In this document: positions 1 through 5,892 of the stretch, one piece after another
Layout of the letters: the number at the start of each line of letters is the position of its first letter
Numbering within the stretch: the first letter of the stretch is position 1
Assembly: GCA_021795535.1 (NCBI GenBank)
Contig: JAJYPG010000096.1
Span: 1-5,892 of the forward strand
Direction of reading: 5' to 3'
Source of the DNA: Planctomycetota bacterium
GTDB taxonomy: Bacteria > Planctomycetota > Phycisphaerae > WQYP01
Length of the DNA: 5,892 nucleotides
Notes under the pieces: generated by a model
What the model was told of the DNA's origin: nothing
Database searches by the model: none
The model's input: the letters and a program-made list of their open reading frames with translations, nothing else
Position numbers and translations under genes: made by a program

Positions 1-586
1 GACTGCTTGCTTCCATCACCACGGCGGTGGCACCATTTTTAATCATACGGGCCAGCAGATTAGCGAGTTCCAGCGGAGCCGGCGTGGTCATGGAGCTTTC
101 CATAATGGATCGGCCATCATCTGTTTTCTCCGTGCCAATCAACCCGCACTGCCGGCGTGCAGCGCGAAAAATGCTCCGCAAAAGAAATGTAATGGTGGTT
201 TTTCCATTTGTGCCCGTTACCGCAAGAAGCTGCATCTGACGCGCTGGATCTCCGGCTATGCGATGCGCCAGATAGCCCAGCATGGCTGCGGGATGGCGGG
301 TATCAATCAGAGTGGCGCCGAATTGTGCGACCAGGGTGGGAATATCGGAAGCGGCGGTCGAAAGATCGCACACCACTGCGCCGGCTCCCTGTTGCAAAGC
401 CTGCCGCAAAAAGGTTGATCCATCGGCATGGGTTCCGGGCCTTGCGACAAAAAGGCAACCCGGAACGACCTGGCGGGAGTCTTCCACCACATGATCGATT
501 GGCTTGTCCAACGGACCATGGACAAGGCAGCCGTCGGGAAAACCGGCGGAAAACCCTGCGAGCAATTCTGAGAGTTGCATGGTCAT
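1..586 (-). CDS. murE: MurE, UDP-MurNAc-tripeptide synthetase, N-terminal part (cut by window edge)
   Basis: Cytoplasmic ATP-dependent ligase that adds the third residue (usually meso-diaminopimelate, in some bacteria lysine) to UDP-MurNAc-L-Ala-D-Glu. I translated 195 codons from the minus strand. The Mur N-terminal UDP-binding domain shows DSR (37-39), PGCLFVA (42-48) and GAGAVV (67-72). The central ATPase domain has the P-loop TGTNGKTT (124-131), then TTP (167-169) and EASS (192-195), the start of the EASSH motif typical of MurE. The C-terminal half, including the region that selects the third amino acid, lies beyond base 1, so the substrate cannot be told. The start is ATG 586, or ATG 580 two codons on. 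AGAAGGAAG lies 10-12 bases upstream, and the frame is closed by a stop at 634-632, so no earlier start exists. It follows ftsI by 45 bp and is probably co-transcribed with it. Confidence 0.95.
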   Translation of the reverse strand, partial: MTMQLSELLAGFSAGFPDGCLVHGPLDKPIDHVVEDSRQVVPGCLFVARPGTHADGSTFLRQALQQGAGAVVCDLSTAASDIPTLVAQFGATLIDTRHPAAMLGYLAHRIAGDPARQMQLLAVTGTNGKTTITFLLRSIFRAARRQCGLIGTEKTDDGRSIMESSMTTPAPLELANLLARMIKNGATAVVMEASS

Positions 587-631
587 AAGGCGGATGCTTC
601 CTTCTGATATATGGTACTGTCCGGGAAAGGG

Positions 632-2617
632 CTAATGACTCAATCCCTTCAGTCGCTGGAGTTCATTTTCCTTGCCCCACCAGGGATCGGTGGCGGGTCC
701 CTGATCCGGCGGCACCTGTAAATATTGCAGGGCACTGGTAAGAATTCGAGAACAGGCCGGCCCTGCCACAGTGCCGCCATAATGGCCTTTGCGCGGATCG
801 GGTTCATGCACCGTAACAACGCAGATCAGGCGTGGGTCGGGAACCGGTCCGCCGGCAATAAAAGTGGCGTTGTATTGATGGGCGTGGTAACGATCCTGCC
901 CGGCAACGGCAAGATTCGCCGTGCCGGTTTTGCCAAAAAGCCGATAGAGAGGGGAGATGGCGTATTGGCCGGTACCGCGAACCATTACCTGTTCCATGGC
1001 GGTAATAACCTGTCGGGTGACCCAACGGGGAACAATTCTTTGCGTTTTCTGCGGCCCATCAATTTGCGCCCAGGTTTCCAGCCTTCCGCCGCGAGTTTGC
1101 ACCATTTTAATAATTTGTGGCGTAAGCAGGTATCCGCCGTTGGCAATGGCACACAGGCCTCGCGCCAATTGCAACGGTGTAACACCCACGCCATAACCAA
1201 AGCTTGCCGAAGTGAGCGTTCCCTTGGTCCACTGGCTTAGCGGGCGCACAATACCGGGCGACTCACCGGGCAGGATACATCCGGTCATGTGACCGAAGCC
1301 AAAAGCGTTAATCCCATCACACAAACGCCGTATTCCCATCTTCCAGCCGATTTGCGTCATTCCGATATTGCTGGAATGCACCAGAATATCCTCAACGGAA
1401 AGATATCCCCATCCACCGACATCCTTAATTAAACGTCCCGTCGGATCGCGGTAACGCCCATGGTGGCAATTGAACGGAGTTTGCAGCGTGACCACATGGT
1501 CGTATAGGGCAAAGCTTAAATTGAATGGCTTGAAGACCGAACCGGGTTCAAACGGATCAGTCACCGCCCGATTGCGGCGAAATTGGGGCGGGGTTTTCTG
1601 GTAATCATTGGGATCCATGGTTGGATAATTGGCCATGGCCAAAATCGTCCCATTGCGCGGATTCATAACCACCGCCACGCCGGAGCGGGCGGAAAACTTC
1701 TTGCAGGCCTTGTCCAACTGTTCCTCGGCAACGCCCTGAATCATGGTGTTAAGCGTCAACCAGACTTTCATGCCATCATCCGGCTGCCGATAGCCACGGT
1801 TATCAACCCAAAGCGCGCGATCGGCTGCATCCTTCACATAAATAACGCGGCCCTTACGCCCCTCCAACAGGGAATTCAGTTGCGACTCCAGGCCATCAAG
1901 CCCCTCATGCGAATTGGCAAAACCGATAACCTGTCCGGCAAAAGTGCCCAGCGGATAGACTCGTCGTGTGGAACGTTTGAAGCCCACGCCATCCATGGCA
2001 TGAAAATATTCAGCAGCCAGCCTGAATTTATGCTCGCGATGCAGCAAACGGGATTTTTCCATCAGTCGCTTGCGCATTCTTTCGAAGCGGTCATAGAACT
2101 CGTGCCCCACATCACGTTTAAGCCACAGGAAACGCCGCAAGACCGGTTTTTGTGCCACCGGACTTGAGGTTGTGGCGCGGGTGGTTGTGACGGGAGCAGT
2201 AGGATAGTACAACTGTCCACGCATCCAATTCAGAAGAGCGGTGGGCCGCATATCCAAAAGTTTGCCGACATGGCGGGCCATAATGTGGCGGGCATGCACA
2301 ATCTCGGAACCGGACAGGGCGCTAAGGTTTCCATTGGGATCAAAAATAAAACCCGGATCGGCAAACATTCCATAAACACGAACCGAACCAGCCACCAGCG
2401 TGGAATCCGCGGTATAGATGGAAGCCCGGCGAGCCATAAGGTTTACGCCCACATCATGTTGTGATCGCAAATTGGAAATATCGGCTTGCGTAACATGGGT
2501 TTGCAGCCAGGCAACACGGCCCAGCAGCCCAATCAACAACACCGCGCCGAACAGCAGCACCAGTGTTGACCAGAGATTGGCTTTATCAAGTTTCTGCATA
2601 GGTATTCTCGCGAACAT
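632..2617 (-). CDS. ftsI: FtsI/PBP3-type class B penicillin-binding protein (septal peptidoglycan transpeptidase)
   Basis: D,D-transpeptidase that crosslinks peptidoglycan stem peptides, anchored in the inner membrane with its catalytic domain outside. The 661-residue protein has a short cytoplasmic tail, one membrane segment (about 15-38), an N-terminal pedestal domain (about 60-270) and a transpeptidase domain with all three active-site motifs: SVFK (360-363, catalytic S360), SSN (415-417) and KTGT (563-566). GYGVGVTP (474-481) and YPTMDPND (331-338) are also typical. There is no PASTA domain. The length is above the roughly 590 residues of E. coli FtsI; part of the excess is a Thr/Ser/Pro-rich stretch at about 138-160. 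The N-terminal motif usually reading RGxIxDRxG is degenerate (RASIYTADS, 64-72). The start is ATG 2617 because GGAGG (2628-2624) sits 6 bases upstream; the frame stays open to 2842, but that stretch overlaps the FtsL-like gene. FtsI (division) rather than PBP2 (elongation) is assigned from the FtsL-like and murE neighbours. Confidence 0.93.
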   Translation of the reverse strand: MFARIPMQKLDKANLWSTLVLLFGAVLLIGLLGRVAWLQTHVTQADISNLRSQHDVGVNLMARRASIYTADSTLVAGSVRVYGMFADPGFIFDPNGNLSALSGSEIVHARHIMARHVGKLLDMRPTALLNWMRGQLYYPTAPVTTTRATTSSPVAQKPVLRRFLWLKRDVGHEFYDRFERMRKRLMEKSRLLHREHKFRLAAEYFHAMDGVGFKRSTRRVYPLGTFAGQVIGFANSHEGLDGLESQLNSLLEGRKGRVIYVKDAADRALWVDNRGYRQPDDGMKVWLTLNTMIQGVAEEQLDKACKKFSARSGVAVVMNPRNGTILAMANYPTMDPNDYQKTPPQFRRNRAVTDPFEPGSVFKPFNLSFALYDHVVTLQTPFNCHHGRYRDPTGRLIKDVGGWGYLSVEDILVHSSNIGMTQIGWKMGIRRLCDGINAFGFGHMTGCILPGESPGIVRPLSQWTKGTLTSASFGYGVGVTPLQLARGLCAIANGGYLLTPQIIKMVQTRGGRLETWAQIDGPQKTQRIVPRWVTRQVITAMEQVMVRGTGQYAISPLYRLFGKTGTANLAVAGQDRYHAHQYNATFIAGGPVPDPRLICVVTVHEPDPRKGHYGGTVAGPACSRILTSALQYLQVPPDQGPATDPWWGKENELQRLKGLSH

Positions 2618-2628
2618 GGTGATCCTCC
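2618..2628 (-). promoter_or_regulatory. Ribosome binding site of ftsI
   Basis: On the minus strand GGAGG (2628-2624) lies 6 bases before ATG 2617. It fixes the ftsI start and argues against the 75 codons of open frame upstream, which overlap the preceding gene in another frame and have no membrane or PBP character. Confidence 0.85.
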
Positions 2629-2664
2629 GCGCCAAATCCGGATCGGCGAAGATATCACATATTT

Positions 2665-3021
2665 TTACGGAATGGAATTTCCACCCGGTACTGTCCCACC
2701 AATCGGAGCAGGCGTAACCGTGGCCGACTGCGATGCGTCCGCCGTCACCGCGGCGGCAGCGGCTTTCGCGTCCAATTCCTTGATACGCCTGCTTAACACA
2801 ATAGGGTTGGTCTGGGCGGAAAGACGCGTTTGCAAATCCCAAAGAATATGCCGCCGTTGACCTATTTTATGAAATACGCGGGCCGATTCAGCCGTGACAT
2901 TCAAACGGTCGCGGCGCAGCCCGAAAAGAATCGTGGCGACCAGAAGGAAACTTATCAAACAGGCAATAATTTTGTACATAATCGCAGCGCCATCCGTGTA
3001 TAGCCGCACCCGTGGTTCCAT
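2665..3021 (-). CDS. Small single-pass membrane protein, FtsL-like
   Basis: Probable FtsL-type division protein: bitopic, expected to bind an FtsB-like partner and the FtsI/FtsW synthase at the septum. From ATG 3021 it has 118 residues: a short N-terminal tail, one hydrophobic segment (about 16-34, YKIIACLISFLLVATILFG), basic residues RRDR (36-39), a probable helical or coiled-coil stretch (about 43-85), then an Ala-rich and Pro/Gly/Thr-rich tail (86-118). FtsL is poorly conserved in sequence, so the call rests on size, topology and position directly before ftsI and murE, where FtsL lies in many dcw clusters. The start is uncertain. ATG 3021 has a weak site. TTG 3030 has GAAGG (3040-3036) 5 bases upstream. 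ATG 2979 would leave almost no cytoplasmic tail. The frame stays open back to a stop at 3138-3136, and a well-placed promoter, ribosome site and ATG lie upstream in another frame. The gap to ftsI is 47 bp. Confidence 0.72.
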   Translation of the reverse strand: MEPRVRLYTDGAAIMYKIIACLISFLLVATILFGLRRDRLNVTAESARVFHKIGQRRHILWDLQTRLSAQTNPIVLSRRIKELDAKAAAAAVTADASQSATVTPAPIGGTVPGGNSIP

Positions 3022-3073
3022 GAATTCCAAGCCAGCCTTCAGCTTAGCGGCAGTCTCGCGTGCATCCTGGCAC

Positions 3074-3109
3074 TTAAGAACCCGTGCGTTGTCGCCCTGG
3101 CCGCAACAT
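3074..3109 (-). other. Eleven-codon ORF with strong ribosome site: leader peptide or frameshifted start of the FtsL-like gene
   Basis: ATG 3109 opens MLRPGRQRTGS and stops at TAA (3076-3074). GGAG (3121-3118) lies 8 bases upstream, and an extended -10 promoter would start the transcript about 19 bases before the ATG. This is the best-placed start signal in front of the FtsL-like gene, yet it is in the wrong frame. The FtsL frame is open across the whole region, so a single +1 shift near GGT TCT TAA G would give a continuous protein of about 147 residues. Leader peptide, sequencing or mutational frameshift, programmed frameshift, or coincidence are all possible. Confidence 0.4.
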
Positions 3110-3127
3110 GGTGAACACTCCGGTAAC

Positions 3128-3143
3128 TTGGTGGATTATACCA
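3128..3143 (-). promoter_or_regulatory. Extended -10 promoter for the ftsL-ftsI-murE operon
   Basis: On the minus strand TGGTATAAT (3143-3135) is a perfect extended -10 element (TGn plus TATAAT). The -35 region is poor; TTGTTT occurs at a long 19-base spacing, which fits extended -10 promoters that need little -35 contact. The predicted start is near 3128, giving a very short leader before the GGAG and ATG 3109. No other promoter this good was seen upstream of the division genes. Confidence 0.65.
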
Positions 3144-3333
3144 TCAGATCGAACTGATAAAACAATACCGCGGTGGAGAGCAAAATTCGCGAACGATCCG
3201 GGTTCCCCTCGCGTGCCGGCCACCCCGTGATTCCTCCCCTGCCAAACCGGGAAATCTGGCGGGTTGTTTTATGCATGGCCGCCGCCAGTGTGGGCATATA
3301 TTGCACGCTCAAAGGATTAAAACAGCCGGTGCC

Positions 3334-3361
3334 AAAGGCAAAAGCGGCATCTTGCCGCTTT
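3334..3361 (-). terminator. Intrinsic terminator of the carbonic anhydrase gene
   Basis: A perfect 9-bp inverted repeat (AAAGCGGCA at 3341-3349, TGCCGCTTT at 3353-3361) encloses a 3-base loop. On the minus strand the stem ends in TTTT followed by GCC and TTT. It lies 64 bases past the carbonic anhydrase stop codon. The hairpin is nearly symmetric, but the plus strand has only three T and no gene to terminate. Confidence 0.75.
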
Positions 3362-3425
3362 CGTGTTGAACAGGCCAAACTGCCGGGCCAGAATGCGTCA
3401 AACCCATGTGCGCGAGGTATAATGG

Positions 3426-3995
3426 TCAATCTTTAATGTCCAGAAGTTCCAATGCACCTGTATCTGGTGAAATAAGCAAGCCATGAACATGCACGTCCTG
3501 CGGCAAAAGGGGGTGGTGGCGAATAAGGTTCACGCTTTGCCGCACGCCATCCTGGACACGGGCAAAACCGGTCATCCATTTTTCCAGATCAATGCCGGCG
3601 TGAACCAGCGTATCAATAACATCGGATGAAATACCGCGGGCGCGGGCCTTTTCCAGAATCTGGCCGCTGCCCAAGCCGGACATACCGCAGTCATGATGGC
3701 CCACCACCATAATTTCCTGCACCGCCAGTGTGTAAACCGCCACCAGAATGCTGCGCATGATGCTGCCGAAAGGGTGGGATACCACCGCACCAGCACTCTT
3801 GATGACCTTCGCGTCGCCATTGCGCAGATTCATCGCACGCGGCAGTAATTCAACAAGCCGCGTATCCATACAGGTCAAAACCACTACTTTTTTGTCCGGG
3901 AAACGGTCCGTTTTGAACTGCTCGTAACCCCGATTCTGAACGAACTTACGGTTGTGGTTTAGAATATCATTAAGCAAATCTGTACTTGCAGGCAC
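3426..3995 (-). CDS. Beta-class carbonic anhydrase
   Basis: Zinc enzyme that interconverts CO2 and bicarbonate, cytoplasmic (no signal peptide). The 189-residue protein has the first signature CMDTR (42-46: zinc ligand C42 and the D44/R46 dyad) and the second, GHHDCG (99-104: zinc ligands H100 and C103). GDAKVIKSAGA (60-70) and VVGHHDCGM (97-105) also match the family. The length suits the compact bacterial beta type, shorter than plant or E. coli Can enzymes. It starts at GTG 3995: an in-frame TAA (4001-3999) is just upstream and the next ATG is codon 43, inside the active-site motif. The ribosome site is weak (GGA about 7 bases upstream). It ends at TGA (3428-3426) and is followed by a hairpin terminator, so it is probably separate from the division operon. 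The SH3 protein gene lies 151 bp upstream. No symbol is given because the family has many names. Confidence 0.95.
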   Translation of the reverse strand: MPASTDLLNDILNHNRKFVQNRGYEQFKTDRFPDKKVVVLTCMDTRLVELLPRAMNLRNGDAKVIKSAGAVVSHPFGSIMRSILVAVYTLAVQEIMVVGHHDCGMSGLGSGQILEKARARGISSDVIDTLVHAGIDLEKWMTGFARVQDGVRQSVNLIRHHPLLPQDVHVHGLLISPDTGALELLDIKD

Positions 3996-4010
3996 GGCTT
4001 AATCCAAATT

Positions 4011-4016
4011 TCTATA
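4011..4016 (-). promoter_or_regulatory. Possible -10 box of the carbonic anhydrase gene
   Basis: TATAGA on the minus strand (4016-4011) lies 15 bases before GTG 3995 and would give a very short leader. The hexamer 17 bases further upstream (TTCGTT) matches the -35 consensus poorly. Weak evidence; transcription could also come from the SH3 gene upstream, since no clear terminator was seen between them. Confidence 0.3.
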
Positions 4017-4047
4017 GTTTAAGGGTCTATGGCAACGAACATAAGAC

Positions 4048-4079
4048 TTCCCGGAGAATTCCCGGAGAATTTCTGGGAA
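4048..4079. repeat. Tandem 11-bp repeat within an imperfect hairpin
   Basis: CCCGGAGAATT occurs twice head to tail (4050-4060 and 4061-4071), with the preceding TT also repeated. The outer part forms an imperfect hairpin: TTCCC-GG-AGAA (4048-4058) can pair with TTCTGGGAA (4071-4079), leaving a two-base bulge and a 12-base loop. It lies between the SH3 protein gene and the carbonic anhydrase. There is no T run on either strand, so a normal intrinsic terminator is unlikely. Function unknown. Confidence 0.7.
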
Positions 4080-4107
4080 ATGAACCGGAAACATGAACCC
4101 ATGAACC
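4080..4107. repeat. Three copies of ATGAACC
   Basis: The heptamer ATGAACC (minus strand GGTTCAT) occurs at 4080-4086, 4093-4099 and 4101-4107, so start-to-start spacings are 13 and 8 bases. It directly abuts the tandem repeat at 4048-4079 and sits upstream of the carbonic anhydrase. It could be a cluster of binding sites or simply local duplication. Confidence 0.6.
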
Positions 4108-4146
4108 GCCATTTGTGCCAACATCTTTCGATGGCAAGCGATAGCT

Positions 4147-5832
4147 TCAGGGAACGCTGGGCTCGCCAGGCGGCGTCTGATCGGCGGCGCGGGGCACCGG
4201 CAGCATGGTGGCAGTGTACACGTCAATAACGCGCACTGTTATACCGGTTTTACCCTCCACAACACCCTTTACACCCACGTATGAACCGAGCAACTTGGAT
4301 ATATCGATCTTGCTTGTTGGGTTCAGGTACGCTACTACACGCCCCGTCACCGGACTTACCAGGGCATAGTCATGAATGGCCGTGCTGGTCTTGAGAATTC
4401 CCTTGGCCAAATAAGGTGCGTGGGCCACCGCTTCATTGACTGCATTCTGCGATTGTTCCCATTTCTGCTGGTAAGGCGCTATTACCTTGTTAATGGCGGG
4501 GGTATTGGCCGCAGTACTGGCTAAAGCCTGAATTTCGATACCCTTTTTCACTTCCTTGATCCATTCGGCGGTTCCCTGCTTCACCGATGGCGGCAGGTTC
4601 GGCTGCCTGGCGAGATTCTGGTAATCCGCAAGCAATGGCTTGAGTTTCCGCTGAAGCACCGGCTTCCTAAATTCCTTTTGCGCCTTGCGATTTAGTGCGC
4701 TGAATTCCGCATAGGCATTGGTATTGATCTTCACGGACGGTATTGGCACTGAAGCCTTCACGGAAACCGCTTTGCCCACTCCTGGAATAACCGGTATCAA
4801 ACCACCAGCGCCACCTGCCCCGGCAGCGGTCTCAGAAGTAGCCGGGGTATTGCTGGAGTTTCCACCAGCGGAAGGAACCGGAACCACCTGCATATTATTT
4901 GCCGAATTGGTTCCAGCCGTGGCGCCGGAATTGGCAGCCGTAGCTGTGGTTGCGGGAGCCACCGCAACAGCGGAAGCATTGGGCAAATTAGTGGGCAACC
5001 CCGGCCCTTTAAAGCCCGGAGGCATGGAAATTTGCGACGTAATATAGGTGCTGTTTGCGGGAGCGGGTTTGACAAACTGTCCGGCGACATAGAAATCGGT
5101 TCCATGCGGCGGACGAATAACATAAAATTCTTTTGTTGAACCGGTTATGGAAACATGCGTTCCGCGACGCACCAGTCCAACGACGGCATAATGGCTCGCG
5201 GGAGTGAGCGGGCTGGCCGCACGCAGATAAACATAATCCGCAGAAACATGACCAGTGGTACCATCGGCGGAAAGCCGGACAAACTGCCGTGCAATATAGC
5301 AGCGCGTTCCCGCGGGGGCGGCAATGCGATCCCATGAGTTAACCGTACCGACAACCTTGACCAATTGACCACGCGTGAGTTGTCCAACCGGATAATAGGC
5401 GAGACGTGGTCCACTGCGCACATTCACCTCGGATGCGGCAATCTGTCCAATGAATGAGGCGGTTCCCACCACAACTTTGTGCTTTTTATGAACCACCTTC
5501 TTCGCCTTGGTTCTGGCATGTGGAGCCTTGCTCTTTGATCCACTGGTAGTGACGGTGCCTTCTGACGGAACGGGAACGGAAATATTCCCACTGTTCAGCG
5601 GCGGAGTCGCCACGGGACCGGTGGCGGGCACATGGGCTGCCGGAGCGGTTGCGGGCGGGGTGCTGGCCGTCGGGGCGGCGACAATTGTTCCCGCGGAAGG
5701 CGAGCCGCGATTCGTGGTACTCCCACCATCTGCGGCAAAAATATAAGTCTGAAGCGAAATGGTTGCGGCGAAAAGTGTCGCAGCCACGATCGCGGCTTTG
5801 CGGCTGGCGAGCCGGGCAACGGACATGCGCAT
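4147..5832 (-). CDS. Secreted protein with two bacterial SH3-like repeats
   Basis: Not recognised as a named protein; 561 residues. The N-terminus is a likely signal peptide (basic start, hydrophobic 13-32, possible cleavage after IFA, 31-33). There follow an Ala/Pro/Thr-rich linker (34-98), a Lys/His-rich basic patch (99-121), SH3-like repeat 1 (about 124-187, with VNVRSGP at 137-142), SH3-like repeat 2 (about 194-255), a long low-complexity linker (256-370), a probably helical region (372-470) and a small C-terminal beta domain (about 484-545, with TGRVVAYL and YVGVKGVV). Bacterial SH3 domains often bind cell-wall peptides, so a role in the envelope is plausible but inferred. No catalytic domain was seen. 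The start is ATG 5832, since AAGGAG (5845-5840) lies 7 bases upstream; the open frame continues to a TTG at 5886 but without a ribosome site and it would disrupt the signal peptide. The stop is TGA 4149-4147. Confidence 0.82.
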   Translation of the reverse strand: MRMSVARLASRKAAIVAATLFAATISLQTYIFAADGGSTTNRGSPSAGTIVAAPTASTPPATAPAAHVPATGPVATPPLNSGNISVPVPSEGTVTTSGSKSKAPHARTKAKKVVHKKHKVVVGTASFIGQIAASEVNVRSGPRLAYYPVGQLTRGQLVKVVGTVNSWDRIAAPAGTRCYIARQFVRLSADGTTGHVSADYVYLRAASPLTPASHYAVVGLVRRGTHVSITGSTKEFYVIRPPHGTDFYVAGQFVKPAPANSTYITSQISMPPGFKGPGLPTNLPNASAVAVAPATTATAANSGATAGTNSANNMQVVPVPSAGGNSSNTPATSETAAGAGGAGGLIPVIPGVGKAVSVKASVPIPSVKINTNAYAEFSALNRKAQKEFRKPVLQRKLKPLLADYQNLARQPNLPPSVKQGTAEWIKEVKKGIEIQALASTAANTPAINKVIAPYQQKWEQSQNAVNEAVAHAPYLAKGILKTSTAIHDYALVSPVTGRVVAYLNPTSKIDISKLLGSYVGVKGVVEGKTGITVRVIDVYTATMLPVPRAADQTPPGEPSVP

Positions 5833-5845
5833 CGGAAAACTCCTT
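5833..5845 (-). promoter_or_regulatory. Ribosome binding site of the SH3 protein gene
   Basis: AAGGAG on the minus strand (5845-5840) is 7 bases before ATG 5832 and 13 before the in-frame ATG 5826, so it favours 5832. The remaining 47 bases to the window end show no clear promoter or gene. Confidence 0.8.
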
Positions 5846-5892
5846 GAGGAAAACGAGCAATGCTGGAACCCCCAGCCAACACTCAATCTGAT

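Larger units (their letters stand above)
3110..3425 (-). other. Non-coding region between the carbonic anhydrase and the division genes
   Basis: About 315 bases with no credible gene. It holds the hairpin terminator at 3341-3361, the extended -10 promoter at 3143-3135 and the ribosome site at 3121-3118. Open frames exist on both strands (minus 3429-3136, plus 3173-3436) but both run through the terminator hairpin, lack ribosome sites and encode no recognisable domain. The middle (about 3145-3335) is unexplained. I looked for the SRP RNA core and for remnants of mraZ or rsmH and saw none. Confidence 0.6.

Noticed and set aside
208..588. 126-residue plus-strand ORF opposite murE
   Set aside because: It is antisense to clear MurE motifs and its product has no recognisable features.
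1583..2167. 194-residue plus-strand ORF opposite ftsI
   Set aside because: It is antisense to the pedestal and early transpeptidase region of ftsI, without ribosome site or domain.
2618..2842. N-terminal extension of ftsI to 2842
   Set aside because: It overlaps the FtsL-like gene in another frame, has no ribosome site or family similarity, and a strong GGAGG sits before ATG 2617.
3145..3335. SRP (4.5S) RNA
   Set aside because: The GC-rich minus-strand sequence looked suggestive, but the conserved apical core (GTCAGG with GGAAGGAAGCAGC) is missing.
3136..3429. 97-residue minus-strand ORF right after the carbonic anhydrase
   Set aside because: It begins with TTG overlapping the stop codon, runs through a perfect terminator hairpin and ends inside the -10 box; no domain or helix pattern was seen.
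3173..3436. 87-residue plus-strand ORF
   Set aside because: It spans the terminator hairpin, overlaps the end of the carbonic anhydrase gene and has no ribosome site.
4048..4079. Intrinsic terminator after the SH3 gene
   Set aside because: The hairpin is imperfect with a bulge and no T run follows on either strand.
5833..5886. Extension of the SH3 protein to a TTG at 5886
   Set aside because: No ribosome site upstream, and the extra residues would sit before a good signal peptide that follows AAGGAG and ATG 5832.

Overview
All five genes in this window lie on the minus strand, so the window reads right to left. It carries bacterial cell-division and peptidoglycan genes next to two unrelated genes. 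In transcription order they are: a secreted SH3-repeat protein (5832-4147), a beta-class carbonic anhydrase (3995-3426), a small FtsL-like membrane protein (about 3021-2665), a class B penicillin-binding protein of the FtsI/PBP3 type (2617-632), and the N-terminal 195 codons of MurE (586-1), which runs off the left edge. No convincing plus-strand gene, RNA gene, mobile element or CRISPR array was seen.

The order ftsL-like, ftsI, murE is the classic core of the dcw (division and cell wall) cluster, with gaps of about 47 and 45 bp. The genes that usually start that cluster, mraZ and rsmH (mraW), are absent. The cluster instead starts after a non-coding stretch (about 3110-3425). That stretch holds a good hairpin terminator for the carbonic anhydrase and, about 200 bp further on, an extended -10 promoter (TGGTATAAT) followed by a strong ribosome binding site and an ATG. 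That ATG opens only an 11-residue reading frame before the FtsL-like gene. It may be a leader peptide, a frameshift joining it to the FtsL-like gene, or a chance arrangement. This is the most interesting unexplained structure here.

The products form one pathway. MurE adds the third amino acid to the UDP-MurNAc dipeptide in the cytoplasm. The FtsL-like protein is a single-pass membrane protein expected to partner the septal synthase complex. FtsI crosslinks peptidoglycan at the division site. The SH3-repeat protein has a signal peptide and two related SH3-like repeats and may bind an envelope component, but this is inference. The carbonic anhydrase interconverts CO2 and bicarbonate and has no evident link to division.

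The organism is a bacterium with a peptidoglycan wall, using a code in which TGA is a stop. The unusual N-terminus of the FtsI protein, the poorly conserved FtsL-like protein and the layout of the SH3 protein (two SH3 repeats, Ala/Pro/Thr linkers, helical region, small C-terminal domain) recall Planctomycetota, perhaps class Phycisphaerae. This is impression-level inference, not established by any marker in the window.
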